A stretch of DNA of 64,000 nucleotides from Metapseudomonas otitidis (GTDB lineage Bacteria; Pseudomonadota; Gammaproteobacteria; Pseudomonadales; Pseudomonadaceae): contig NZ_FOJP01000015.1 of NCBI RefSeq assembly GCF_900111835.1, forward strand, positions 1-64,000. Direction: 5' to 3'. A program made the position numbers and the translations under genes. How positions within the stretch are numbered: the stretch's first letter is position 1; each line of letters opens with the position of its first letter. Below are positions 34,119-43,994 of the stretch, in pieces. The notes beneath the pieces were generated by a model that did not search any database, had not been told where the DNA came from, and saw only the letters and a list, made by a program, of their open reading frames with translations.

Positions 34119-35615
34119 TTACTTGGCCGGGCTGATGTCGCCCTGTTCGAGGCGCGCCTGGCTGCTGGCCAGGGCGTTGGCGAGGGTGCTCAGGCGGGTG
34201 TCCGGCAGGGAGCCGGGCAGCGGGTCGACACCGGCGCTGACGAACACCTGGTTGTAGGCGTTGCGCAGGTCGGCGTAGGCCAGGTCGCGCTTGAGCTGGG
34301 CCTGCAGGGTGTTCAGCTCGCCCTGGATCAGCTCCAGCTCGCCGATGCTCTGGGTGCTGTAGCGGTTGCGCAACTGCTCGGCGATCTGCCCGTCCAGGTC
34401 GGCCAATTGCTGGCTGGTCTGGAACTGCCGGCGGGCCTCCGCGTAGTTGGCACTGGCCACATAGAGCTGCGCGAGGATGGCCATGGACATGGCCTGGCGG
34501 CGGGCCACGGTGACGTCCTGGCCGGCCTTGGCCACGTCGATGGCCGCCGGGGCGGAGAGCACGTTGAACAGGTTCCAGGTGACCTTCACGCCGTAGTCGG
34601 CCCAGCTCTGGTTCACCAGGAAGCTGTTGCTGTCGTAGTGGCCGCCGGCGGAGAACTCCAGGCCGGGCAGCAGGCGCAGCATGGCCTTGCGGGTCTCGGC
34701 GGCGCTGATGCGCGCCTGGTAGTCCTGCTCGCGCAGTTCCGGGCGGCTGGCCAGGGCCTGCTGCTCCAGCTGGGCGAAGTTCACCTTCAGCTCGGGCACC
34801 GTGTAGTCGTTGCTGGCGGCCAGCTGGAAGTCGGTGTTCAGCGGCAGGTTGATCAGCGCGGCCAGCTCGGTCTTGGCCAGGGACAGCGCGCGGCGCTGCT
34901 CTTCCAGCTGGCGGGTGGCCTCGATCAGCGCGCGCTGGTAGCTCAGCGCCTGCACCGGATCGCCGATGCGCTGGGTGCTGAGGTTGCGGCTGTCATCGCG
35001 GGCCTTGTCGACGCGGGCCATGAGGCTGTCGATCTGCTTGAGCAGGCGCTCGGCGGCCACGGCCCGCCAGTAGGCGGAGCGCACGTCCTGGGTGATGGTG
35101 TGGACGACCTTGCGGCGGCGCTCCTCGACGATCAGGCGCTGGTCGGCCTGCTGCTTGGCGCTCATGTAGCTGACGCCGAAGTCGAGCACGTTCCACACCA
35201 TGGTCAGGTCCGCCACGCCACGGTCGCGGTCCTGGGAGGTGGACGGTTCCAGGGACTGGGAACCGGTCTCGATGCTGCGGCTGCTGGAGGCGCTGACGTT
35301 GTTGCGCCCGGCGTAGCCAGCGGACAGCGCCATACGCGGCAGCATGTCGAAGGTGGCCAGGTCCAGCTGACGCTCGGCCAGGGCGTGCTCCATCACCTTG
35401 AGGCGCGCCTCGAGGTTGTACTTGATGGCGCGGGCCATGGCCTCGTTCAGGGTCAGGGGCCCGCTGAGGGGCTCTTGGTCCTTGAACATGCTGGAGAGGT
35501 CCGCCCGCGCGCGGGCCTCGCTCTCGCTGCGGTCGATGGGCTGGGTGGTCACGGCGCACCCGCTGATGGCCAAGGCCAATAGGCTGGCAGTGAAGAGCTT
35601 GTAGGTCTGGTTCAT
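34119..35615 (-). CDS. TolC-like outer-membrane efflux lipoprotein
   Basis: Trimeric outer-membrane channel of an export system. 498 residues. Lipoprotein signal ending ALAISGC, then two OEP repeats: AMARAIKYNLEARLKVMEHA at about 65-85 with a long helical hairpin, and the second around AQLEQQALASRPELREQDYQ. NLFNVLSAPAAIDVAKAGQD and SIGELELIQGELNTLQAQL are typical of the second half. The ATG at 35615 puts the signal peptide at the N-terminus; an in-frame ATG at 35672 would overlap the giant gene. It directly follows the giant surface-protein gene (49 bp) and is the obvious outer-membrane exit for it. Confidence 0.9.
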   Translation of the reverse strand: MNQTYKLFTASLLALAISGCAVTTQPIDRSESEARARADLSSMFKDQEPLSGPLTLNEAMARAIKYNLEARLKVMEHALAERQLDLATFDMLPRMALSAGYAGRNNVSASSSRSIETGSQSLEPSTSQDRDRGVADLTMVWNVLDFGVSYMSAKQQADQRLIVEERRRKVVHTITQDVRSAYWRAVAAERLLKQIDSLMARVDKARDDSRNLSTQRIGDPVQALSYQRALIEATRQLEEQRRALSLAKTELAALINLPLNTDFQLAASNDYTVPELKVNFAQLEQQALASRPELREQDYQARISAAETRKAMLRLLPGLEFSAGGHYDSNSFLVNQSWADYGVKVTWNLFNVLSAPAAIDVAKAGQDVTVARRQAMSMAILAQLYVASANYAEARRQFQTSQQLADLDGQIAEQLRNRYSTQSIGELELIQGELNTLQAQLKRDLAYADLRNAYNQVFVSAGVDPLPGSLPDTRLSTLANALASSQARLEQGDISPAK

Positions 35616-35664
35616 GCTGGCGGCCGCCCCCTGGTACGGCACGGTGATTCCCTTTCTTGTCATG

Positions 35665-38600
35665 TCAGCCACGGGTGGTGGTCCCCGCCACCTGCCCGAG
35701 GGCCTGGGCCAACTCGCGCACCGAGCGCAGGTCGGCTTCCTTCATGGCGTGCAGTTGCTGGCCGAGGGTGGGCGCGCCGGTCAGGCCCCGCCCACTCTTG
35801 CCGGTGTCGCCACCGCGCCACTGCTTGCCGTCGAATACCTTCAGTTGCATGTCCTGCTGCGGCACATCCTTGCCGAACATGCTGGAGAAGCTGCTGCTGC
35901 CGAACACGCCGCCGTCGCCCCCGCCGAAGCCGAGGAAGCCGTTGGCGCCGCCGTCACTGGCGGAGCTGTCGCTGCTGGCGAAGACCTGGGCGATGTAGCT
36001 GGGCGCCAGGGCGTTCGGGTTGATGAAGATGTTGCCCACGGTGGGCACCCCGCTGCCCAGGGTCGGCTGCTCGAACAGCGGCGGCGGCAGCAACGGCGAG
36101 GTGGTGCTGGAGGGCGGCACGCTGGGCACGTTGGGCTGGGTCGGCGTGGTCGGCGTGGTCGGTACGCTGGGCGACGGGTTGACGCGGAACTCGGGGTCGC
36201 CCTCGACCCCGCCGAGCACGTAGCCCACGGTGGCGAAGTTGTTCGCCATGGCATTGCCAACGGTGTCTGTGATGCCGCTGCCGGCGGCCGCGAGGGACAG
36301 CCCGAGGGTGCCCTGGCCGGTGACGCCGCTGACGGTAACGCGGTAGGTACGCGCATCCACCTGCACCAGCGACAGCAGGGTGCCGCTGGCGCTGCCGCTG
36401 GTGGCCAGGGCGAAGTCGGCCAGGTCGACGCCGCTGACGTCCTCGCTGAAGGTCACGGTGAAGCTGAGGGTGGTGTCGCGGGTCGGCGAGGTGCCATCGA
36501 TGGCGATGTTGGTGACCTGCGGCGCAGCAGTATCCACCAGCACGCCGGCGGTGGAGCCCACGTTGTTGAGCACGGTCTGTGCGTTGTTGCCGGCGGCATC
36601 GCGCAGGGTCGCGCCGTTGGCATCGAGGCTGGCGCCAACGGCGATGCCGTTGCTGTCCTGCTGGCCGCTGGCGACGGTGAGGCGGAACACCAGGGCGGTG
36701 CCGCCCGAACCGCTGACATAGTTGGCGTAGACGGTACCGCCGGTGTCCAGGGTGATCGCCAGGCGCGGCGTGCCGCCGGTGGTGTCGACGGTCACGGCCT
36801 CATCGAAGTTCACCGTGAAGTCGAGGGTGTTGCCGGCCACGTAGGTACCGTTGGCCGGCACGCTGACGGAGGTGACGGCCGGGGCACGGCTGTCGATGGC
36901 GTAGTTGTTGGAGTCGGTGGTGCCGGTGCCGGTGTTGCCGGCGGCGTCGGTGTAGCCGGTGTTGTCCAGGGTGATCAGGTTGGTCGGGTCGGTGACGTTG
37001 GCACTGGGCGTCAGGGTCGCCGTCCAGGTGATGCCGCCGTCGGCGGAGCTGAGCCCGCTCAGGCTGCCGTTGGCCACGCTGAAGTCCGCCGTGGTCAGCC
37101 CGCTCACCGCCTCGCTGAAGGTGATGGTGACGGTGGTGCCCTGCCCGGCCTTCAGTGCCGTGTCGGTGACCACGATGGTGGCCGTCGGGCGCTGGGTGTC
37201 GATGGCGTAGTTGTTGGAGTCGGTGGTGCCGCTGCCGGCGTTGCCGGCGACATCGGTGTAGCCGGTGTTGTCCAGGGTGATCAGGTTGGTGGTGTCGGTG
37301 AGGTTGTTGCTGGGCGTCAGGGTCGCCGTCCAGGTGATGCCGCCGTCGTTGGAGCTGAGCCCGCTCAGGGTGCCGTTGGCGACGCTGAAGTCCGCCGTGG
37401 TCAGCCCGGTCACGGCCTCGTTGAAGGTGATGGTGACGGTGGTGGTCTGCCCGGCCTTCAGCGCAGTATCGGTGACCACGATGGTGGCCGTCGGGCGCTG
37501 GGTGTCGATGGCGTAGTTGACCGAATCGGTGGTGCCGGTTCCGGTGTTGCCGGCAGCGTCGATGTAACCCGAGTTGTCCAGGGTGATGACGTTGGTGGCA
37601 TCGCTGACATTGGCACTCGGCGTGAAGGTCGCCGTCCAGGTCAGGCCGCCATCGCTGGTACTGAGCCCGCTCAGGCTGCCGTTGGCCACGCTGAAGTCGG
37701 CAATGTCCAGGCCTGTCACGGCCCGGTTGAAGCTGATGGTCACCGTGGTGGTTTCACCGATGGACAAAGCCGTATCAGCCACCGTGATCGTGGCCGTCGG
37801 ACGCACGCTGTCAATGGCGTAGTTGTTGGAGTCGGTGGTGCCGGTGCCGGTGTTGCCGGCGGCGTCGGTGTAGCCGGTGTTGTCCAGGGTGATCAGGTTG
37901 GTCGGGTCGGTGACGTTGGCGCTGGGCGTCAGGGTCGCCGTCCAGGTGATGCCGCCGTCGGCGGAGCTGAGGCCGCTCAGGGTGCCGTTGGCGACGCTGA
38001 AGTCCCCAATGCCAAGCCCGGTCACCGCCTCGCTGAAGGTGATGGTGACGGTGGTGCCCTGCCCGGCCTTCAGCGCGGTGTCGGTGACCACGATGGTGGC
38101 GGTCGGGCGCTGGGTGTCGATGGCGTAGTTGGTGGAGTCGGTGGTGCCGCTGCCGGCGTTGCCGGCGACATCGGTGTAGCCGGTGTTGTCCAGGGTGATC
38201 AGGTTGGTGGGGTCGGTGATGTTGTTGCTGGGCGTCAGGGTCGCCGTCCAGGTGACGCCACCGTCGTTGGAGCTGAGGCCGCTCAGGGTGCCGTTGGCGA
38301 CGCTGAAGTCCGCCGTGGTCAGCCCGGTCACCGCCTCGTTGAAGGTGATGGTGACCGTGGTGGTCTGCCCGGCTTTCAGCACGGTGTCGGTGACCACGAT
38401 GGTGGCCGTCGGACGCTGGGTGTCGATGGCGTAGTTGACCGAATCGGTGGTGCCACTGCCGATGTTGCCCACCTGGTCCATCACCCCGGTGTTGTCGAGG
38501 GTGATGACATTGGTGGCGTCGGCGATGTTGGCGCTGGGGGTGAAGGTCGCCGTCCAGGTCAGGCCGCCATCGCTGCTGCTGAGCCCACTCAGGCTGCCGT

Positions 38601-41600
38601 TGGCCACGCTGAAGTCGGCAATGTCCAGGCCGGTGACCCGCTCGTTGAAGGTCACGGTGACGGTGGCGGTCTCGCCGATGCGCAGGGCCGTGTCGCTGAG
38701 GGTGATGCTGGTGGCCGCCGGGCGCACGCCGTCCACCACCAGGGCCTTGTTGGCGCCCAGGGAGCCGGCGGCGCCGGGGGTCGGCAGGGTGAGGATGGCG
38801 TTCTGGTTGGCGCCATCCTTGATGGTGCCGCCGTTCAGGCTCAGCGCCGAGCTGGAGGCGTAGTCGAGGTCGGCGGAGCTGTCGCCGGCCTGCACGGTAT
38901 AGCTGAAGGTCAGGGTGTCGGTGCCCGAGCCGGACACGAAGTTGAGCACCCGGTCGGTGACACCGGTCTCCAGGGTCAGGGTCGGGGTGCCGGTCACGTT
39001 CACCGCGCTGTCGAACTGCACGGTGACGGTGATGACGTCGCCGATCTTGTAGGTGCCGTTGGCAGTGCTGGACGACACGCTGGTGACGGTCGGGGCGATG
39101 GGCGCGGTCAGGGTCAGGTCGTTGCCGCTGCCGCCGATGTAGCTGGTGGTCAGCTCGGTGCCGTTGCCCGACGCGTTGATCTTGGTGCCCTCGGTGACGC
39201 CGCTGAAGGTGCCAGTCACGGCATCGGCGGCGTCGTTGACGATCACGGTGTAGCTGTCACCGCTGCCGGCTGCGTAGCCATGGGTCACCGCCAGGGTGGA
39301 ACCGGACACATCGACGGCGCCGTTCACCACCACCCGGTCGTAACCGGTGCCAGCGGTGGTGCCGTTGATGTCCAGGGCCAGGGTGCTGCCCGAGGCCAGG
39401 GTCAGGTTGCCGTTGACGGTCAGGGTGGCAACGCCCGCGCCGCCCGGGGACAGGGTCCCGCCACTCTGCACAGTGACGTCGCCGCCCAGGGTGCCGCTGC
39501 CGGCCAGGGTCGCACCGCTGGCCACGGTGGTGGCGCTGTTGGTGCTGCCGTCGACCACCAGGGTGCCCGCCGACACAGTAGTGGTGCCGCTGTTGGTGTT
39601 GCTGCCGGAGAGGGTCAGGTTGCTGGCGCCGGTCTTGGTCAGGCTGCCGGTGCCGCTGATGGTGCCGGACAGGGTGGCGGCCGCGCCGGCATTGACGGTG
39701 ACCAGGCCGGTAAGCGCCAGGGCGTTGTCGATGGTGGTGTTGCCGGTGATCTGCAGGGTGGTGCCGTTGGCCAGGTTGAGCGCACCGGCGCCCAGGTTGG
39801 CGTCGCTGGCGACGCTCAGGGTGCCGGCGTTGACGCTGGTGCTGCCGGTGAAGGTGTTGCTGCCGGTCAGCGTGAGGGTGCTGGCACCGGACTTGGTCAG
39901 GCTGTTGCTGCCGCTGATCACCCCGGACAGGGTAGTGTCGGCGCCGGTGTTGACCGTGGCGCTGCCGCTGAGGGCGATGGCGTTGTCGATGGTGGTGGCG
40001 CTGGTCACCGCCAGGGTCGAGCCGGAGGCCAGGGTAACGGTGCCGTTGCCCAGGTTGCTGTCGCTGGCGACGCTGAGGGTGCCGGCGCTCACGGTGGTGG
40101 CACCGTAGGTGTTGCTGCCGGACAGGGTCAGGGTGTTGACTCCCGACTTGGTCAGGGTGAAGGCACCGCTGATCACCCCGGACAGGGTGGCGTTGGCCGC
40201 TGCGCTGACCGTGGCATTGCCGCCGAGAACGATGGCGTTGTCGATGGTGGTGGCGCTGGACACCAACAGGGTGCTGCCGGCGGCCAGGTTCACCGCCCCC
40301 GAGCCCAGGTTGCCGTCGCTGCTCACGCTCAGGGTGCCGGCGCTCACGGTGGTGGCGCCGTAGCTATTGCTGCCGGACAGGGTCAGGGTGCCGCTGCCGG
40401 TCTTCGTCAGGTCGTAGGCACCGCTGATGGCACCACTGAGGGTGACGGCGTTGCTGTTGCCGATGCTGCTGTTGCCGGTCAGGACGATGGCGTTGTTGAT
40501 GGTGGTGGCGCCGGAGACGTCGAGCACGGTTCCACCCGCCAGGATGACCGTGTCGCCGCCCAGGTTGCCGTCACCGGAGATCGACAGGGTGCCGCCGGAG
40601 ACGGTGGTGGTGCCACCGTAGGTATTGCTGCCGGACAGGGTCAGGGTGCCGCTGCCTTGCTTGACCAGCGAGCCGGTGCCGGAAATCACCCCGAGCACCG
40701 AGGTGGTGGTGTTGTCGCCCCCGGCAGTGAGCGTGTAGCTGCCCAGCTGGATGCTGGCATTGGCGTTGTTGCTCGCCAGGCTGCCGATGGTCTGGTTCGA
40801 GAGCAGCGTCAGGACGCTGTTGCCGTTGACCCGCACGACGTTGTTGTCGGCCATGGAGGCGTCGCCATTGAGCTTCAGCCAGGCGTAGTTGGCCAGCAGG
40901 GTGGCGCCGGTGTAGGTGTTGGTGCCGGAAAGCGTGGTCGAGTAGGTGGCGGAACCGCTCTGACTGAAAACCACTCCACCGGTGCCGCTGATGGAGCCGG
41001 AGAAGGTGGTGTCCGCCGTCTGGGTGCTGGTGAGACTGAAACTGCCGAGCGTCACCGAGCCGGCGCCGGAGAGGTTGCCGATCGCCTCGTTGCCAGCCAG
41101 GGCCAGGGTGGCGCCTGCGGCGACGGACACGCTGCTGTTGGAGGAGATCGCATCCCCGCCACTGGCCGTCAGGGTGCCGGCGCTGATGGTGGTGGCACCG
41201 GAGAAGGTATTGGCGGCGCCGGAGAGGGTCAGGTTGCCGGCCCCGGCCTTGGTCACGGCGCCGCTGCCGGAAATGAGGCTGGCGATGGTCGCCGTGTCGC
41301 CGGCACCGTGGGTGAAGGTCTGGGTGGTGCCCGCGCCCAGGGTAATGGTGCCGCCGGTGAGGATCAGGCCGCTGGCCTGGTCCATGTCGAGGGTCAGGCT
41401 TTCGTTGATCGACACGGCGTTGAGGTTCAGCGCCTGGCCGGCCAGGTTGCTGGCGAAAATGATGGTCTGGGTGCCGGTGCTGTCGGCCGCGGCGATGGCC
41501 ACGGCCTCGCTGAAGCTGGTGCCGTTGCTGGGGTCGATGGTCGCGGTGTCGGTAGCGTTGGTGACGTAGATGAAGTCGCTGGCCACGGTGACGTTTGCGG

Positions 41601-43953
41601 TGGCACTGCCGCCGGCACCGTCATTGACGGTGACCTTGACGTTGGCATCGCCGGCCGGCGTGTCGCTGCGGTAGGTGATGCGCTGCGCCACGTCGTTGAC
41701 CAGCGCCGTGGTGGCGGTGGTAGCGCTGCTGGTGAAGGTGATGGTCAGCACGCCGCCGGTGTTGGTGAAGGTGGCGAAGGTCAGCCCGCCCGATTGCAGG
41801 TTGCTGCCGCTGACGGTGAACAGCGCACCGGAGGTGTCGAAGCCCAGCACATCGCTGCTCACCGCCGTGCCGTTGCGCTGGATCACCAGGCTGGCCCCGG
41901 ACCAGTTGCCGTTGCCGCTGTTCAACGCGCCCAGCTCGGCATCGGCCAGGCTGGCGTTGCTGCCCACATCGAGGCGCACGGTATTGCCCACGCCGCCCCA
42001 GGCGACGCTGTCACCGTTGAGGTTGCCGATAGTGGGCGCGGCGTTGGGGTTGTAGTTGGTATCGGTGATGCCGCCATTGGTGGTGGAGATGGTCGAGGTG
42101 GACTCACCGTCGGCGCCGTTGACGTTCGTGCCGCCGGCCGCCTTGCCACCCAGGCCACCTGCACCGATGTTGCCGTTGGTCAGGGTATTGAAGCTGGTGT
42201 TGTCCATGCGCACGGTGCCGCCGGCGTTCCAGATGGCACCGACCCCGGCACCGCCCGCTCCACCATTGCCGACCCTGTTGCCAGGCCCCGTGGCCGCGTC
42301 GTTGGAAACACCGCCACCGCCGCCACCACCAGCCCCCAGGTTGTTGGTCAGGCTGCTGTTGACGATGGTCAGGATGCCGCTGCTGGTGTTGTAGATACCC
42401 CCCGCAGCGGCGCCCCCCTTGCCGCCGACGGCGGCAACACCGCCGCCGCCGCCGCCACCGCCAATGCTGGTGGTGCCGTTGTTGGCCGACCCACCTCCGC
42501 CCCCTGCGGTGTAACCGGTGGTGCTGTTGCCGTCACCGCTGTAGCTGCCCCCAGCGCCGCCGGCCGCACCGCCGCCACGCCCCCCGAAGCTACTGGTACC
42601 GCCCGCGCCATTGCCGCCGCTGATGCCGGAAGCGGGCGTGGCCGAGACCCCGGCGCCAGCACTGCTGCCGCCGGAGCCGCCGGGAGTCGTTCCAAAGCCA
42701 CCGCCTCCACCGCCGCCACCGCCGTAGTAGCCACCGGAGTCGCCACCCCCGCCGCCGCCGCCAGACGCCTTGTTACCGGTAATGGTGCTGTTGGTGATGG
42801 TCAGTACGCCGGCGTTGTAGATACCGGCACCCACGCTATCGGGTGCGGCCGAGTTCTCGTTGCCACCGTTGCCGACGATCAGGCCATTGCGGATGGTGAT
42901 GTTGTCCAGCGCGACCTTGGAGTTGGCGCCGCTGGTGTTCACGTCCAGTATCCGAGCCTTGTTGGCCCCGTCGATGGCGAAGCCACCGCCGACGATCTGC
43001 AGGGTGTGGCCGTCGGTGACATGGATGGAAATGGTGTCGTTGAAGCCGGTGAAGGTGATGTTGCCGGTGAGGGTGATGACATCGTCGACGTTGTCGGCAA
43101 CACCCGTGGTGATGGCGCTCTTCAACTGGGCCAGGGTGCTCACCGAGGTGGTCACCAGCAGGTGGTCGTAACTGCCCAGGCGCGACAGGTTCAGGGCATT
43201 GCTGGCGGCGATCTGGCCGGTGGTGACCTCCAGGTCCCAGTCACCGCCCTTGGCGTTGCCGCCGGTGTTGTCGTCGGATGCGGCGATGTCCGCACCGGTC
43301 ATGTCCGCCAGCTTGGAGACGAAGGCATGGCCCTCGCTGCCCGCCCCTACTTCGCAGCCGTAAAGGAGGATGTCGCCCTCGGCGGTCAGCGCCTTGCCGA
43401 TGGTGGAGAGCTGGGACGCGTACTGCGCGAGGTTGCCCTCGAACAACGGGCCGTTGCCCAGCAGCAGCACCCCGGAATCGCCGTGGGAAATGATGTGGAT
43501 GGCATCGATGCCGGTGCGCCCGGCCAGGGCGTCGGCGATCTGCTGCACGCCGTCCTTGTTGGTGGACAGCAGCACCACCTCGGCATTGGGCGAGACGGCC
43601 TTGAGCAGCTCCTGGTAGTTCGGCGCGCGGGTGTCGACGAAGACGATTTCCTTGCGCACGCCGCTCTGACCATCGGTCACCGGACTGGCCTGCAGGTCCT
43701 GGGTGCCATGGTTGTTGTCGGGGGTGCTCGCGTGGCTGCTGTCGCGGGCGCCGGTGTCATGGGCCGCATCGGCCGTGGGAGCGGCTGTCGCCGTCGCGGC
43801 GGCGGTATCGGCGACGGTGGCCGCCACTGCGCCGTCGAACATCATGCGCGGCTCCAGCGCACTGATCAGCGGCAGCGGGCATGCCAGCGGCGCAGCCTCC
43901 GCACCCTTGGCCTTGCCGTTGCGACCTGCCTTCTTCGAAAGACCCCAGCCCAT
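35665..43953 (-). CDS. Giant LEPR/DUF4347 surface protein with autotransporter-type repeats and Ig-like domains
   Basis: 2,762 residues, Ser/Thr/Gly/Ala-rich, no cleavable Sec signal. Residues 33-42 (LEPRMMFDGA) are the LEPR-type motif found at the N-terminus of large exported proteins. DUF4347 follows at about 100-245 with HIISHGDSG and LLYGCEVGAG. Then come a beta-helix-like segment (to about 370), a glycine-rich region (about 385-620), autotransporter-associated beta-strand repeats (about 875-1515), an Ig-like domain, six near-identical 102-residue Ig-like repeats (about 1740-2350), two more diverged ones, a Pro/Thr linker (about 2580-2650) and a short C-terminus. No beta-barrel and no RTX nonapeptides are seen. 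AGGAGG precedes the ATG at 43953. It is probably a cell-surface adhesin exported by the neighbouring machinery. Confidence 0.88.
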   Translation of the reverse strand: MGWGLSKKAGRNGKAKGAEAAPLACPLPLISALEPRMMFDGAVAATVADTAAATATAAPTADAAHDTGARDSSHASTPDNNHGTQDLQASPVTDGQSGVRKEIVFVDTRAPNYQELLKAVSPNAEVVLLSTNKDGVQQIADALAGRTGIDAIHIISHGDSGVLLLGNGPLFEGNLAQYASQLSTIGKALTAEGDILLYGCEVGAGSEGHAFVSKLADMTGADIAASDDNTGGNAKGGDWDLEVTTGQIAASNALNLSRLGSYDHLLVTTSVSTLAQLKSAITTGVADNVDDVITLTGNITFTGFNDTISIHVTDGHTLQIVGGGFAIDGANKARILDVNTSGANSKVALDNITIRNGLIVGNGGNENSAAPDSVGAGIYNAGVLTITNSTITGNKASGGGGGGGDSGGYYGGGGGGGGGFGTTPGGSGGSSAGAGVSATPASGISGGNGAGGTSSFGGRGGGAAGGAGGSYSGDGNSTTGYTAGGGGGSANNGTTSIGGGGGGGGVAAVGGKGGAAAGGIYNTSSGILTIVNSSLTNNLGAGGGGGGGVSNDAATGPGNRVGNGGAGGAGVGAIWNAGGTVRMDNTSFNTLTNGNIGAGGLGGKAAGGTNVNGADGESTSTISTTNGGITDTNYNPNAAPTIGNLNGDSVAWGGVGNTVRLDVGSNASLADAELGALNSGNGNWSGASLVIQRNGTAVSSDVLGFDTSGALFTVSGSNLQSGGLTFATFTNTGGVLTITFTSSATTATTALVNDVAQRITYRSDTPAGDANVKVTVNDGAGGSATANVTVASDFIYVTNATDTATIDPSNGTSFSEAVAIAAADSTGTQTIIFASNLAGQALNLNAVSINESLTLDMDQASGLILTGGTITLGAGTTQTFTHGAGDTATIASLISGSGAVTKAGAGNLTLSGAANTFSGATTISAGTLTASGGDAISSNSSVSVAAGATLALAGNEAIGNLSGAGSVTLGSFSLTSTQTADTTFSGSISGTGGVVFSQSGSATYSTTLSGTNTYTGATLLANYAWLKLNGDASMADNNVVRVNGNSVLTLLSNQTIGSLASNNANASIQLGSYTLTAGGDNTTTSVLGVISGTGSLVKQGSGTLTLSGSNTYGGTTTVSGGTLSISGDGNLGGDTVILAGGTVLDVSGATTINNAIVLTGNSSIGNSNAVTLSGAISGAYDLTKTGSGTLTLSGSNSYGATTVSAGTLSVSSDGNLGSGAVNLAAGSTLLVSSATTIDNAIVLGGNATVSAAANATLSGVISGAFTLTKSGVNTLTLSGSNTYGATTVSAGTLSVASDSNLGNGTVTLASGSTLAVTSATTIDNAIALSGSATVNTGADTTLSGVISGSNSLTKSGASTLTLTGSNTFTGSTSVNAGTLSVASDANLGAGALNLANGTTLQITGNTTIDNALALTGLVTVNAGAAATLSGTISGTGSLTKTGASNLTLSGSNTNSGTTTVSAGTLVVDGSTNSATTVASGATLAGSGTLGGDVTVQSGGTLSPGGAGVATLTVNGNLTLASGSTLALDINGTTAGTGYDRVVVNGAVDVSGSTLAVTHGYAAGSGDSYTVIVNDAADAVTGTFSGVTEGTKINASGNGTELTTSYIGGSGNDLTLTAPIAPTVTSVSSSTANGTYKIGDVITVTVQFDSAVNVTGTPTLTLETGVTDRVLNFVSGSGTDTLTFSYTVQAGDSSADLDYASSSALSLNGGTIKDGANQNAILTLPTPGAAGSLGANKALVVDGVRPAATSITLSDTALRIGETATVTVTFNERVTGLDIADFSVANGSLSGLSSSDGGLTWTATFTPSANIADATNVITLDNTGVMDQVGNIGSGTTDSVNYAIDTQRPTATIVVTDTVLKAGQTTTVTITFNEAVTGLTTADFSVANGTLSGLSSNDGGVTWTATLTPSNNITDPTNLITLDNTGYTDVAGNAGSGTTDSTNYAIDTQRPTATIVVTDTALKAGQGTTVTITFSEAVTGLGIGDFSVANGTLSGLSSADGGITWTATLTPSANVTDPTNLITLDNTGYTDAAGNTGTGTTDSNNYAIDSVRPTATITVADTALSIGETTTVTISFNRAVTGLDIADFSVANGSLSGLSTSDGGLTWTATFTPSANVSDATNVITLDNSGYIDAAGNTGTGTTDSVNYAIDTQRPTATIVVTDTALKAGQTTTVTITFNEAVTGLTTADFSVANGTLSGLSSNDGGITWTATLTPSNNLTDTTNLITLDNTGYTDVAGNAGSGTTDSNNYAIDTQRPTATIVVTDTALKAGQGTTVTITFSEAVSGLTTADFSVANGSLSGLSSADGGITWTATLTPSANVTDPTNLITLDNTGYTDAAGNTGTGTTDSNNYAIDSRAPAVTSVSVPANGTYVAGNTLDFTVNFDEAVTVDTTGGTPRLAITLDTGGTVYANYVSGSGGTALVFRLTVASGQQDSNGIAVGASLDANGATLRDAAGNNAQTVLNNVGSTAGVLVDTAAPQVTNIAIDGTSPTRDTTLSFTVTFSEDVSGVDLADFALATSGSASGTLLSLVQVDARTYRVTVSGVTGQGTLGLSLAAAGSGITDTVGNAMANNFATVGYVLGGVEGDPEFRVNPSPSVPTTPTTPTQPNVPSVPPSSTTSPLLPPPLFEQPTLGSGVPTVGNIFINPNALAPSYIAQVFASSDSSASDGGANGFLGFGGGDGGVFGSSSFSSMFGKDVPQQDMQLKVFDGKQWRGGDTGKSGRGLTGAPTLGQQLHAMKEADLRSVRELAQALGQVAGTTTRG
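36890..38730 (-). repeat. Six tandem about 306-bp repeats (Ig-like domains) in the giant gene
   Basis: Recurring blocks at 303-309-bp steps encode Ig-like domains with the framework TTTVTITFNEAVTGL and WTATLTPS, and each unit ends TGTTDS-N-YAID. The first units differ from one another by only a few bases per hundred, so this stretch is prone to copy-number change and to misassembly. Confidence 0.9.
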
Positions 43954-43994
43954 GACTTCTACCTCCTCATTCCGACGCCCGCCTTGGCAGGTGC

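Noticed and set aside
36890-38730. Possible CRISPR or satellite array, given regular repeats
   Set aside because: The period is 306 bp with an uninterrupted reading frame, so the repeats are protein domains, not spacer-repeat units.
35665-43953. RTX toxin or autotransporter identity for the giant protein
   Set aside because: No GGxGxDxUx nonapeptides and no C-terminal beta-barrel were seen, although autotransporter-associated strand repeats are present.
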